Source: Larkinella terrae
GTDB taxonomy: Bacteria > Bacteroidota > Bacteroidia > Cytophagales > Spirosomataceae
Assembly (NCBI RefSeq): GCF_009668025.1
Contig: NZ_WJXZ01000006.1
Span: 248,001 to 312,000 of the forward strand
DNA: 64,000 nt
Direction: 5' to 3'
The position numbers and the translations under genes are program-made. Position 1 is the stretch's first letter. Each line of letters starts with the position of its first letter. The notes below the pieces were generated by a model. That model saw nothing but the letters and a program-made list of their open reading frames with translations, did not search any database and was not told the DNA's origin. Shown here one piece after another: positions 35,261 through 45,032 of this stretch.

Positions 35261-38200
35261 TTAAAATGTTAAGTTAAGCTTGAAACCGACCGGCATCACC
35301 CAGGGCATCACGTTGTAGCGTTCGATCCCCTGTTTGAACTGCGTACCCGCCTGCGCACCCGCTTGCGGCTGGAATGCCATCTCCGGATCGATACCGATTT
35401 TGGCCGCCGTCCACAGGATGATGTTCCGGCTGTAGACGCCGATCTGGGCATTCTGGATGCCAATCCGTTTGGTGAACGTGGTCGGCAGGTCATACGCCAG
35501 CGAAACTTCTCTCAGCTTGATAAATGAGGCATCGAACAACGCAGCGCGGGTGAAATCCCAGGGATAGTTGTCGCCGTACGGAATGATTTTCGTTCCGGTT
35601 CCACCCAGGTTTTCCTTGTAACCGGTTACCTTGCCTTCTGCGTCATACGTTGCAATCACACCGGGGTTGAACACGCCATACGCGTACGTATTTCCGCCGT
35701 ACTCAAATGGGAAACCGCCGTACTCAGCCGTTGGGCCACCCACGATCGGGAAGTGGTTCCCCGTGATTTTGATGTATTTGTCCGGATTCGATTTCAGCAT
35801 GTTCGCCAGTGCATCGCCCGTCAAACCGTTCGGGTTGATCAGTTGATCCAGGAAGCGCTGCGATTTCAAGTCCGACTCGCTGTACCGGTAGGTTTGGGAA
35901 ACGAAGTCCCCGCCATTCCGCCAGTCGAACGTCATGTTCAGGTGGAAGTTCCGGTACGAAATGGACGATTGCAGACCGAGGATGAAATTCGGGTTGAAGT
36001 TCCCGATTTTGTTCCGGGAGTTGCTGGCGCTGACGCTTTGCCACGAACCATCTTTGTCCAGAATCGGGTAGCCGTAGTAAGGTGAATTTTTGTCTTCGAC
36101 CGTAACGATCTGTGAATCGTAGATATCACCGATTTTTTCACCCACGTAGGTCCAGGCACCTCCTTTGGCATCCGTCCACAGCGTGTAGAAATCCAGACCC
36201 GGCGACAGTTCTTTGATTGTCGTTACGTTCCGGCTGATGTTCGCGTTCAGATCGACTCTCCAGCCGTTTTTCTCGAATGGCGTACCACCCACGTTGAATT
36301 CAAAGCCTTTGCTGACGAGCAAACCGGCATTGATGTTTTTAGAGGTATAACCCGAAGAAGGCGGCAGTTTGGTCGGGATAATCTGGTTGCGGTTTTCCAT
36401 CACGTAGTACGAACCCGATACCCGCAAGCGGTTGCGGAACATGGTCAGGTCGGCACCCACTTCGTACGAAGTCGCGATTTCGGGTTTCAGGTCCGGCAAC
36501 AGGATGGAGCCGGATTTGGCCAGACGGGTCAAACCGTCCCACGATTCGTAGCTACCCAAGGTATTGATCAAACTGTACGGACCGGTATCATTCCCCGACC
36601 GGGCTACGTTTCCTCTGATCTTCAACATGTTGACATTGTTGGACATCGGAATCAGTTCGTTGACCAGGAAGCTCAGCGAAGCGGCCGGGTAGAAGTAAGA
36701 CCGGTTGGCAACGGGCAGCGTGCTTGACCAGTCATTCCGAATCGACGCATCGAGGAAAATCATGTCCTTGTAACCCAGGGTCGTCAATGCATACAAACTA
36801 TTAACGCCTTTCTGGTTCCAACTGCTTTCGTACTGAATGTTAGCCGTTGCGATGTTCTGCAGCGTGAACAAACCGGGAATGACCAAACCCGTACCGGATT
36901 TGCTGGCGTTGTTTACGTCGGTGTATTTCTGGTACCGCAGGTTACCACCACCCGAAACGGACAGGCTGAAATCTTTAATATCTTTCTTGTACGTCAACAG
37001 GAAGTCGGCGTTGCGCTCATAACGTCCCAGGTTCCGGATGCCGTAAAAACCGCGTGGTTCGCCGGTGTAGCTGTTGGCCATCGTGGTGGTGCGGCTTTCC
37101 TGATACGTATCCAGCGCATAGCGCAGCATCAGGTTCAGGTCTTTGGTGATCTGCCAGTCACCTTTCACGTTTCCGAAAAGACGGTCACGGGTGAAGGCGT
37201 TGTTAACTTCGTAAGCCAGGAAGTACGGGTTGTTGTAGTTTCCGATGGCCTGCGATTTCTGCTGCAGACCTTCTTTACCTGGCACCCAGTAATCTCGCAG
37301 TTCGTTGATGTCGATGTGCGGAGAAACCGCGTAAGCCCACTGCAGCGGGTTCGTACCCCGTTCGCTGGCGGGGCGGTTATTGGAATTGTTGCGGCTGAAA
37401 TCAAGGTTGGTGCTCACCCGCAGTTTGTTGCTTAATTTCACCGAAGAACTCAGGTTCAGGGTGTTTCTGAACAAATCTGAATTCGGAATAATCCCCCGGT
37501 TGGTCATGTTTGAATACGATAACCGGTAGGTAACCAGGTCATTGCTGTTGGAGATTGAAATCCCGTTGGTCGTCGTAATACCGGTTCTGACAAAATCCCG
37601 GACGTTGTTCGGGTGCGCGACCAGCTCCGTCGGAATCGATTTGCCACTGGCATCTTTCGGGCTGTTCCACTGAATGGCTTTGTAACCTTTGTTCAGTTCC
37701 GGACCAACACCACCCGCCGATGCTTCGTCGATCATCAGGACACCGCCCGGATACGGGTTGTTATCAGGCGTAAACGGCAGAATCCCGGTGGCAAACTTGG
37801 AGTGCATGTCCAGGAATTTGTAAGGCCGGTCGAAAACCGTATTAGACGTAATGTTAACCGTCATTTTCTTCGCTGAGCTACCACTTTTGGTCGTAATCAA
37901 TACAACCCCGTTACCCGCGCGTGAACCGTAAAGAGCGGCCGCGCTGGGGCCTTTCAGAATCGAAATGCTTTCAACATCGTCCGGGTTGATGCTGGAAATG
38001 GCGTTCCCGTAATCGACGCGGTTATCGCTACCACTCTGGCTGACGTTGTTCAGGGTGTTGGCGATGGGCACACCATCCACCACGAACAGCGGCTGGTTGT
38101 CGTTGCTCAACGATTTGGCACCCCGGATAATCATGCTGACCGACGAGCCCGTTCCACCGGTTTGGCTGATCGTTACCCCGGCTACTTTACCGGCCATCGA

Positions 38201-38938
38201 GGTTAGTACGTTTTCCGGAGCAATCCGGCTTACTTCTTTTCCTTCCACTTCACCAACCGAATAACCGAGCGACCGTTTCTCCCGTTTGATCCCGAGGGCG
38301 GTGACGACGGCTTCCTGCAGCGTTTCCGCACTTTCTTCCATCGACAGGTCAACCGTGTTGCGGTTGCCCACGGCGATTTCCTGGCTCACGAAACCGATAT
38401 ACGAAAACACCAGCGTTGGGTTGTTGCCGCTGATGTCGATGGTGTACCGGCCATTTCCGTCGGTGTTCGAACCGGTTTGGGTGCCTTTCAATACGATGTT
38501 CACACCCGGCAGCGCTGAGCCGTCCTTGCTTGACGTAACGCGACCGCTGATCTTGCGGGTTTGTTTGGCGTCGCCCGGTTCGGCCGCCCCGGTTTTTTTC
38601 CGGATAACGATATTCTTGTTTATAGCCTTGAATTCCAGCGACGATTGCTGCGAAATACTGGCGAGGATACTTTGTAGATTTGTGCCATTCTCAATTTTAA
38701 CGCGTTTCTCCAGCTCAGCTTTCAGGTTGTCTTCAAAGAGGAAAACATAGCCGGTAACTTTGGAAATTTTATCGATGATTTTGCTGATCGATCCTTCCTC
38801 CCGGACAAGGGTTATTTTAACGTTTTCCAGATCGACTTCGGGTCGATCTGCCCATGCTGCCGGGAAACAGAGGCCCGTCAACAACGCTACTGTAAACAAA
38901 TGCCTTAGCATTCGTGGAATAATAGAGTTCGAGTTCAT
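35261..38938 (-). CDS. SusC/RagA TonB-dependent receptor with STN domain (first pair)
   Basis: This 1225-residue receptor has a signal peptide (LFTVALLTGLCFPAAWA). An STN signalling domain lies at about 36-115 (ITLVREEGSISKIIDKISKV, NLQSILASISQQSSLEFKAI), followed by the carboxypeptidase-like domain, plug (FVVDGVPIANTLNNVSQ, ILKGPSAAALYGSRAGNG) and barrel ending WVMPVGFKLNLTF. The STN domain should contact the FecR protein encoded directly upstream, so binding of ligand activates the ECF sigma factor and this locus. MLRHLF, ten codons in, is an alternative start. Confidence 0.93.
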   Translation of the reverse strand: MNSNSIIPRMLRHLFTVALLTGLCFPAAWADRPEVDLENVKITLVREEGSISKIIDKISKVTGYVFLFEDNLKAELEKRVKIENGTNLQSILASISQQSSLEFKAINKNIVIRKKTGAAEPGDAKQTRKISGRVTSSKDGSALPGVNIVLKGTQTGSNTDGNGRYTIDISGNNPTLVFSYIGFVSQEIAVGNRNTVDLSMEESAETLQEAVVTALGIKREKRSLGYSVGEVEGKEVSRIAPENVLTSMAGKVAGVTISQTGGTGSSVSMIIRGAKSLSNDNQPLFVVDGVPIANTLNNVSQSGSDNRVDYGNAISSINPDDVESISILKGPSAAALYGSRAGNGVVLITTKSGSSAKKMTVNITSNTVFDRPYKFLDMHSKFATGILPFTPDNNPYPGGVLMIDEASAGGVGPELNKGYKAIQWNSPKDASGKSIPTELVAHPNNVRDFVRTGITTTNGISISNSNDLVTYRLSYSNMTNRGIIPNSDLFRNTLNLSSSVKLSNKLRVSTNLDFSRNNSNNRPASERGTNPLQWAYAVSPHIDINELRDYWVPGKEGLQQKSQAIGNYNNPYFLAYEVNNAFTRDRLFGNVKGDWQITKDLNLMLRYALDTYQESRTTTMANSYTGEPRGFYGIRNLGRYERNADFLLTYKKDIKDFSLSVSGGGNLRYQKYTDVNNASKSGTGLVIPGLFTLQNIATANIQYESSWNQKGVNSLYALTTLGYKDMIFLDASIRNDWSSTLPVANRSYFYPAASLSFLVNELIPMSNNVNMLKIRGNVARSGNDTGPYSLINTLGSYESWDGLTRLAKSGSILLPDLKPEIATSYEVGADLTMFRNRLRVSGSYYVMENRNQIIPTKLPPSSGYTSKNINAGLLVSKGFEFNVGGTPFEKNGWRVDLNANISRNVTTIKELSPGLDFYTLWTDAKGGAWTYVGEKIGDIYDSQIVTVEDKNSPYYGYPILDKDGSWQSVSASNSRNKIGNFNPNFILGLQSSISYRNFHLNMTFDWRNGGDFVSQTYRYSESDLKSQRFLDQLINPNGLTGDALANMLKSNPDKYIKITGNHFPIVGGPTAEYGGFPFEYGGNTYAYGVFNPGVIATYDAEGKVTGYKENLGGTGTKIIPYGDNYPWDFTRAALFDASFIKLREVSLAYDLPTTFTKRIGIQNAQIGVYSRNIILWTAAKIGIDPEMAFQPQAGAQAGTQFKQGIERYNVMPWVMPVGFKLNLTF

Positions 38939-39065
38939 AGAAGTATTGATTAGGTAGTAATTATCTGTAGATAAAAATGGATTTAATTTTATCCTTTACG
39001 CTACGAGCAGATCAAATTAAGAGGTGTTTTCGTTCATATTCATCTTTTCGCCTTTTAAGATATTG

Positions 39066-40106
39066 TTAATTCCTGATCACGACACTTTTTCCGTTTATTT
39101 CGTAGTGAGCATCAATAGCATACGTAATGGATTCCAGCATGGAATCCAGACTTTCATTCAGGTGAACGCCGGTAAATGATGTTTTGTAAAGGGCTTTATC
39201 TTCAATAATTATATCGACGTCATACCATTTTTCTATCGTTCGTTTGACGTTCAGCATGGGCGTGTTATTAAATTGCAGTGATCCGTTTACCCAATTGCTT
39301 TCCTGCTCCGCATTTACGTCCGTTATTCGGAACGCTTCCGTGGATTTATTATAGATTAATTTCTGATCTTTTATCAGAATAATGGGGTTGGAAGATTCGG
39401 AGTTTAAATTGACACTAACCTTGCCGGATTTGACGGTTATTTCGACTTCATTTTCGTCGTCATAATTCTTCACGTTAAAAGAGGTTCCGAGTACTTTTAT
39501 CTTCAGATCTCCGACGGAAATAACGAACGGTTTTGTTTCGTCGCGCTCTACGTTAAAAAACGCTTCGCCATTCAGGGAAACCGTGCGGATATCCCGGCCA
39601 AACGGTTTTGGAAAACTTAGTTTTGTATCCGAATTCAGCTTGATTAAACTGCCATCACTCAGCCGGACATTCTTTCGTTTTCCCCTCGGAGCGGTTTCTT
39701 CTTTGGTATCCGGACTGGCAATTCGGGCGATCGGATTTTGCGGAGTTGCGACAATTTGCTTGAGCGAAGCGGTGGGCGGCACGAAATAATAAAGTGCACT
39801 GACACTGAACAGCAGGGCCGCAAAAGCCGCAATCACCCGGTAATCCCGGTAAAATGGGAGCGCAGGCCGGGCGGCAAAATTCGGTTGATCAGCAGCTGAA
39901 TTATCGTTCTGGTTTATGTTCAGTTCAGGCTTGTAATTCGTTCGATCTTCTTCAACCAGTTCATTGAAATATTTCTCCAGGATCGGGGAATATTGCTCCA
40001 GCATCTCCTCCTTGCCCAACCCTTCCAATAATTCATCCAATTCTTTCTCAGACAGCGTATTGCTGATGAGTTTATTTATTAAATATTCGGCGCGGGACCG
40101 TACCAT
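39066..40106 (-). CDS. FecR-type anti-sigma factor
   Basis: This 346-residue protein has a cytoplasmic sigma-binding N terminus (about 1-85), a single transmembrane helix (YRVIAAFAALLFSVSALYYF) and a periplasmic FecR domain. The latter includes NVRLSDGSLIKLNSDTKLSF, RTVSLNGEAFFNV, PFVISVGDLKIKVLGTSFNV and a C-terminal DUF4974-type region (MLNVKRTIEKWYDVDIIIED). It would hold the ECF sigma factor inactive until the STN domain of the adjacent SusC signals. It lies about 180 bp downstream of the sigma gene, with a terminator between them. Confidence 0.92.
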   Translation of the reverse strand: MVRSRAEYLINKLISNTLSEKELDELLEGLGKEEMLEQYSPILEKYFNELVEEDRTNYKPELNINQNDNSAADQPNFAARPALPFYRDYRVIAAFAALLFSVSALYYFVPPTASLKQIVATPQNPIARIASPDTKEETAPRGKRKNVRLSDGSLIKLNSDTKLSFPKPFGRDIRTVSLNGEAFFNVERDETKPFVISVGDLKIKVLGTSFNVKNYDDENEVEITVKSGKVSVNLNSESSNPIILIKDQKLIYNKSTEAFRITDVNAEQESNWVNGSLQFNNTPMLNVKRTIEKWYDVDIIIEDKALYKTSFTGVHLNESLDSMLESITYAIDAHYEINGKSVVIRN

Positions 40107-40218
40107 TCTATCGGTAGTTTGGTAAGTTGCCTATAATACTCTGACGCTTACGTAAAAGGCTATCGTTCAGCGAAATATTTTTGACGAAAACCGCCGGTTA
40201 TTTTTTAGTATAAAAAGA

Positions 40219-40254
40219 AAAAAGCCGTTCAGACTCGGATCCGAACGGCTTTTT
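40219..40254 (-). terminator. Terminator after the ECF sigma gene
   Basis: GCCGTTC (40224-40230) pairs with GAACGGC (40243-40249), flanked by an A-run and a T-run. It lies between the sigma gene stop (40287) and the FecR start (40106), implying partial or separate transcription of the two. Confidence 0.7.
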
Positions 40255-40286
40255 GAAAATGAAATCAGGGGCGGGTTAAAATGCGG

Positions 40287-40826
40287 CTACAAAGCGGCCA
40301 GATCTACTTTTTCGCGCAGAAACTGCTTCGCCTTGACCAGTTGATTCTTGACGGTATTTTTGGAGATCATCAACATCTCGGCAATTTCCTGATACGATTT
40401 GCCTTCCTCGATATTCAGAAACAGAATTTGCTTCCGTTTCTCAGACAACAGATTGACGGCCGAATACAGAAGCTGGAATTTCATTTCCTTGTCTTCCACC
40501 TCTTCGTCGCGGGCGGCTGCCATCTTCTCCAGGTAATGTTGTTTGAGCTGGTTGTTCTTTTCCATCTTTTTCAGATGATCGAACGCCATGTTGCGCAAAC
40601 AGGTAAATAGGTATGAGGTAAAGTTAAGGGTAGGGTTAATTTGTGAGCGCCGATCCCAGATTTTAATGAATACTTCGTGGATCATATTTTCGGCCTCTTC
40701 CTCGTCTTTGAGGAGGGTAATGCAGAATTTAAGGGCCGGTGTCCGGTAGTACTTATATAACTCCGCGAAAGCAGCCTGATCGCCCTGGATCACTTTGCGG
40801 AGAATACGTTCATTTAGACAATCCAT
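40287..40826 (-). CDS. ECF RNA polymerase sigma factor
   Basis: This 179-residue protein has sigma region 2 (EEEAENMIHEVFIKIWDRRSQ, CLRNMAFDHLKK) and region 4 (LSEKRKQILFLNIEEGKSYQ, EIAEMLMISKNTVKNQLVKA). Its length and FecR neighbour identify the Bacteroidota FecI-like group that drives SusCD loci. It heads the minus-strand locus sigma, FecR, SusC, SusD, SusC, SusD, ceramidase-like, PhoPQ-related and phosphatase. Confidence 0.92.
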   Translation of the reverse strand: MDCLNERILRKVIQGDQAAFAELYKYYRTPALKFCITLLKDEEEAENMIHEVFIKIWDRRSQINPTLNFTSYLFTCLRNMAFDHLKKMEKNNQLKQHYLEKMAAARDEEVEDKEMKFQLLYSAVNLLSEKRKQILFLNIEEGKSYQEIAEMLMISKNTVKNQLVKAKQFLREKVDLAAL

Positions 40827-41007
40827 TGTCGTGGGAGATTAGGAATCAGTTAAAAATTACGGGAGGTTGTTATAAGTACTTCTTTTAGGTATTGACCAAC
40901 CAGCTAACGGGCTGTTATTAACTTAAAGTAGGTCAAAATTTTTCAGAAATGCGTCGTAAAATGCGTAAATCTATCCTCAATTTGCGTAATGTGCTTTTTC
41001 GGTGATC

Positions 41008-42402
41008 TTATTGATTTTTTCGGGCTTTATATTCCTTGTATTTGCGATTATATTCTTCGAGTTGTTCGGGTTTGAATCGTTTCTGGTATTCAGTCGGTAG
41101 ATCCAGCCGCTCGGGTTTCAGGGCGGGCGAACGGTCCGTCAACTGGTTTTGCCCTTTGGCGTTCTGCGTCAGTTCAAAGGAGTCGTACAACTCACCGGTT
41201 ACCGTAAATGCCTGGTAAGAAAGTTTGCTGCCGTCGATGGAAATAATCTGGTACAGCTGCGTATTCGAAGCCGCCCGGTCCATCCAGTCCTGCAAACCAA
41301 TGTCGTACATTTTCGGCCCGCTCACTGACACGACGTAAACCGGACCATCGGGGTATTTGCGGCTTTTCCCCAGCGGCATGTTCAAACCGCGTCCGTAAGT
41401 ATGGTCGTGGCCCTGCAAAACCAGATCGACTCCGTACTTTTTATAGATGGGCTCCATTTTGGCCCGCCATTCTTCGTTGTCTCGACCGTTTTTGGTCGAG
41501 TAAATCGGGTGGTGGTGCGTCACGACCGTCCAACGGTTGGGGTTATTTGTCAGCACTTTCACGAGCCAGTCGGCCTGCTGGTCCAGAATCGAGGAATCCA
41601 GCAGAGCTGCCTGCGAGTCGAGGGCGATAAACCGGGTGCCCTGGTAATCAAGGTAATAAGCGGTTTCCTTTAATTTTTCGGGACCGTTTTCGGGTAAAAC
41701 GAACGACGGTCGCCAGTGCCGCGACACTTTCGCTTTGCCGTCGGTGTCTTTAAAGTATTCGTGGTTGCCGGGCGTCGCCAGCGTCGGCACCATGCCGTTG
41801 ATCCAGCCACCGGCTTCAAACCATTCGCCCCACTGCCAGTCGGCGTTGGAGGTGGTAATCAGGTCACCCGCGTGAATCATTAACGCAGCCTTCGGCATCG
41901 TAGAGTATGCCCCACGAATGGCCCGCGACCAGAGTGAACGAATGTCGTTCTGGGCATCACCAAAATAAATGAAGGAGAACGGAACCGGTCCATCGCTGGC
42001 GGTGGTAAACTGAAACCACTCGGTCCACTCTTTTCCGTTGCCTACTCGGTAATTGTATTTGGTCGCCGGTTTCAGGTTTTTGAAATGAACGGTATGGTAC
42101 ACTTTCGTCGTGCCATCGAGCAAAACGGCCTGGCTGGTAGCCGGAACAAGGGTCGCTTTCGAGGCCACATCGGGCGACGGGTCAGCTTCGGCAATGGCGC
42201 CTACCGCATTGGTGACGGTCGAATCGGTCCGCCAGTTGACCGACTGCGAGGTGGTTGGGTTTTCCTGCCAGCCCAACGTGAGTCGGTCGGGATAAACCGT
42301 TGGCAGATAAGGCTTATGGTCCTGTGCGACTGCGGGAATAAACGTTAGGAGACACAGGGAAAGCAGGCTGGAAGGTAAGAAAACGGGAAGGAGAAATTTC
42401 AT
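41008..42402 (-). CDS. Purple-acid-phosphatase-like metallophosphoesterase
   Basis: This 464-residue protein has a signal peptide (FLPSSLLSLCLLTFIPAVAQ) and an FN3-like purple acid phosphatase N-domain at about 35-130 (LTLGWQENPTTSQSVNWRT, YNYRVGNGKEWTEWF). The catalytic domain carries FIYFGDAQND, MIHAGDLIT, TPGNHEYF, VVTHHHPIY and LQGHDHTYGR, a complete two-metal site. The C terminus is lysine-rich. It is transcribed toward the ECF sigma gene and may belong to the same regulon as the phosphatase at 23637; the two differ in their N-terminal regions, so they are not recent duplicates. Confidence 0.9.
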   Translation of the reverse strand: MKFLLPVFLPSSLLSLCLLTFIPAVAQDHKPYLPTVYPDRLTLGWQENPTTSQSVNWRTDSTVTNAVGAIAEADPSPDVASKATLVPATSQAVLLDGTTKVYHTVHFKNLKPATKYNYRVGNGKEWTEWFQFTTASDGPVPFSFIYFGDAQNDIRSLWSRAIRGAYSTMPKAALMIHAGDLITTSNADWQWGEWFEAGGWINGMVPTLATPGNHEYFKDTDGKAKVSRHWRPSFVLPENGPEKLKETAYYLDYQGTRFIALDSQAALLDSSILDQQADWLVKVLTNNPNRWTVVTHHHPIYSTKNGRDNEEWRAKMEPIYKKYGVDLVLQGHDHTYGRGLNMPLGKSRKYPDGPVYVVSVSGPKMYDIGLQDWMDRAASNTQLYQIISIDGSKLSYQAFTVTGELYDSFELTQNAKGQNQLTDRSPALKPERLDLPTEYQKRFKPEQLEEYNRKYKEYKARKNQ

Positions 42403-42666
42403 ATGGACTCTATTTTACCAATGGTTATACGGCCAAAATTGCCAAAAGGACTATTACCGGTACGTTAAACTTTTCGTTTTCGGGAAACCTGCAATTTGCC
42501 GCTGCGGTCTGATAGCCCGGAATCCGGCTTGCAGAGTATACTAGGGTAGACAATCTGACAAAAGAGAAAAGAAGTAAGAGTATTTTGCTGAATTGTAGGT
42601 AATTACACTTTTATCTATTCTCCTTCTTCCCTTGTCTGAGTATCAGAAAGCGTTCCCCCGATTTCC
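42403..42666. promoter_or_regulatory. Divergent intergenic region between the two utilisation loci
   Basis: It separates the minus-strand phosphatase gene from the plus-strand propeller protein gene. A loose inverted repeat spans 42555-42638 (GACAAAAGAGAAAAGAAG and CTTCTTCCCTTGTC). No clear TAnnTTTG box was found on either strand. Promoters for both genes must lie here. Confidence 0.4.
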
Positions 42667-44913
42667 ATGAACCGAAGCCGAACCGTTTCCGGTATTGCTG
42701 TTTTCCTGCTTGTTGCCCTGATCGGGTCGTGTCGGCCTGATCCGCAGGTGGAAGAGGATGCAGTTTATCAGGATGCGCCGTTCTGGCAGGAATACCACGA
42801 AGCCTATCCGATCAGCTCGAACCCGGATGAGAACCAGGTTCGGAGCGTCGCCGTCGATTCGAAGGGGACGGTTTGGGCCGCTACGGCTTCGGGCATTTTC
42901 CGGAAGAAAGACGGTCAGCGCAATTGGGAAAGCGTCATGGCAGAAGCCGATAAAGGCCCGGCTTTCGCCGTTGAAACCGGTTGGGATTCGGCCGTCTGGC
43001 TGGGGACCTGGAACGGTGTTTACCGGTTTAAAAATGATCGACTGGAACGCATGACCGGACCGGCTGCCCCCGTTTCGGCCTTTTGTGTGGCTCCGGAGGG
43101 CGTTTATGCCCTTGGGCCCAAGGGCAGCTGGCTCCACACGGCTTCGGGCTGGCAGGCTAAGAACTATCCCATCGCCCGTTCCATTCGGGATGTGGTTTCG
43201 GATCAAAAAGGCGGTATCTGGGTGGCAACGGATGTGGGTTTGTTCCACAGCCAGCCGGATTCAACCGAACATTTCTACAAAACTGATCACCTGATCAGTG
43301 CGTATAGTAAAGGTATCGCATTTGATGCCGATCAAAAGCTGTGGGTTGGTGGATTGGGTGGCGTAACGGTTTTGAATCAGCGCAAAAAAGAAAAAACGCT
43401 CAGGCCGGAAAACGGCATCCCGTCCAATTTCGTCACCTGCGTCGAAATGGCACCCGACAGTTCGATGTGGGTTGGCTCGGAGGTTGGCGTGGTGCGGTAT
43501 CGCCCCGACGGCAGTCATTCGCTGCGGTTTAGCCGTCGCTGGCTGCTGGACGACCACGTCAGCGACATCGCGTTCGACGCCGACGGCAATGCCTGGATTG
43601 CAACGCCGAAGGGCGTAAGTGCCATCAAAAAACGGAAAATGACCCTCGCTCAGAAGCACGATTATTTCTATGACGTGCTGATGAAACGCCACATTCGTGC
43701 GCCCTGGATTGCCGGTCAGTGCAAACTCACGACGCCCGGCGACACGACCACCTTTCTGCCCGAAGACGACGACAACGACGGCGAGTATACGGGTAATTAC
43801 CTGGCGATGGAATGTTTCCGGTACGCAGCCACCAAAAATCCGGATGCAAAGGAAAAAGCCGCCAAAGCCTTCCGGTTTTTGAAACTGCTGCAGGAAGTGA
43901 CCGACACCGACGGTTTTTTTGCCCGTACGATTGTGCCCGCCAGATGGACGGCGGTTCACGACGGAAACCGCACCTTCTCGGAACGCGAAAAAGCCGACGA
44001 ACTGGTGAAGGAACCGCGTTTCAAACCGGTCGAAATCCGGTGGCGAAAATCGAAGGACGGGCAGTGGCTCTGGAAGGGCGACACCAGCAGCGACGAACTC
44101 TGTGGCCACATGATTGGCTACTACCTGTATTACGAACTGGTGGCCGATGCCGCCGAGAAAACCGTTGTGCGCCAGCACATTGCCCGGATTGTGGATTACC
44201 TGATGAAGCACAATTTCAACCTGGTGGATGTCGACGGCAAACCGACACGCTGGGCAGTTTGGTCGCCGGAATACCTGAATCACGACCCGGAATGGACGCC
44301 CGACCGCAGCCAGAATTCGATGGAAATGCTGGCGTTTCTGAAACTGGCGCAGCACGTAACCGGGCAGGAAAAATACGAGAAAGAATACCGCCGACTGATC
44401 GACAAGGAGCATTACCTCGACAACATGGCGCAGATCCCGCAACAGAATCCGGCCTGGTTCATCTATTTCGACGTCATGTTGCAGGCTTACGTCTATCCGA
44501 TTCTGATCCGCTGCGAAAAAGATCCGAAACGGGTTGCGTTTTACGAAAAACACATGGATGAATGGATGGAACGTCGGCGAAACGACCGGAATCCGCTGGT
44601 CAATTTCTTTTACTGTTACGCCCGCAATAAGAAAACCGATCTGGCTGCGTCGATGGAGTTTCTGGTCGATACCCCGCTCGATCTGGTAAACTGGACAGTC
44701 GATCACACCAAACGAGAGGATGTCCGAATTACGCGCGACCCGGTTTTGGATGAATTGCAAGTAAACGAATTGCCGCCCTCCAGCATCCGGACCGTCGTGC
44801 GCTGGGATAAAAACCCCTGGGCAGCCATCAACGGCGATCCCGGCATCGAGCGCGAACCGGTTTTCTGGCTGCTGCCGTACTGGATGGGGCGGTATTTGAA
44901 AATGATCGAATAA
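42667..44913 (+). CDS. Lipoprotein with propeller-like and alpha/alpha-type halves, paralogue 1
   Basis: This 748-residue lipoprotein (LVALIGSC) is the first of three paralogues. Residues about 55-330 are strand repeats of the two-component-regulator-propeller kind (VAVDSKGTVWAATASGIFRK, WVGSEVGVVRYRPDG, IAFDADGNAWIATPKGVSAI). Residues about 340-745 are helical, with FLPEDDDNDGEYTGNYLAME, LWKGDTSSDELCGHMIGYYL, DVDGKPTRWAVWSPEYLN and the ending FWLLPYWMGRYLKM. The helical half resembles (alpha/alpha)6 toroid glycosidases or lyases in layout, with acidic pairs (SSDE, DDDND) that could be catalytic. I do not recognise a named family. A YdjC-type deacetylase gene follows after about 120 bp containing repeat B2. 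Confidence 0.8.
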   Translation: MNRSRTVSGIAVFLLVALIGSCRPDPQVEEDAVYQDAPFWQEYHEAYPISSNPDENQVRSVAVDSKGTVWAATASGIFRKKDGQRNWESVMAEADKGPAFAVETGWDSAVWLGTWNGVYRFKNDRLERMTGPAAPVSAFCVAPEGVYALGPKGSWLHTASGWQAKNYPIARSIRDVVSDQKGGIWVATDVGLFHSQPDSTEHFYKTDHLISAYSKGIAFDADQKLWVGGLGGVTVLNQRKKEKTLRPENGIPSNFVTCVEMAPDSSMWVGSEVGVVRYRPDGSHSLRFSRRWLLDDHVSDIAFDADGNAWIATPKGVSAIKKRKMTLAQKHDYFYDVLMKRHIRAPWIAGQCKLTTPGDTTTFLPEDDDNDGEYTGNYLAMECFRYAATKNPDAKEKAAKAFRFLKLLQEVTDTDGFFARTIVPARWTAVHDGNRTFSEREKADELVKEPRFKPVEIRWRKSKDGQWLWKGDTSSDELCGHMIGYYLYYELVADAAEKTVVRQHIARIVDYLMKHNFNLVDVDGKPTRWAVWSPEYLNHDPEWTPDRSQNSMEMLAFLKLAQHVTGQEKYEKEYRRLIDKEHYLDNMAQIPQQNPAWFIYFDVMLQAYVYPILIRCEKDPKRVAFYEKHMDEWMERRRNDRNPLVNFFYCYARNKKTDLAASMEFLVDTPLDLVNWTVDHTKREDVRITRDPVLDELQVNELPPSSIRTVVRWDKNPWAAINGDPGIEREPVFWLLPYWMGRYLKMIE

Positions 44914-44921
44914 GTTTTGAA

Positions 44922-45020
44922 TTATTTCGCGGAGATGAGCAGAGTAAAAAAAGAGATAAGCGGAGTAAAAAAATAATCTCTGCATACCTCCCTTTTCTCC
45001 GCTCAACTCTGCGAAACAAC
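44922..45020. repeat. Family B palindromic repeat (copy B2, uninterrupted)
   Basis: The ends are TTATTTCGCGGAGATGAGC and GCTCAACTCTGCGAAACAAC. It has the length of an uninterrupted family B unit (about 99 bp) and begins 8 bp after the upstream stop codon. Confidence 0.72.
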
Positions 45021-45032
45021 TTCTGTAAATCT

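Noticed and set aside
43261-45006. 581-codon open frame on the minus strand
   Set aside because: It is opposite the first propeller/alpha-alpha protein, which has a signal and conserved paralogues.
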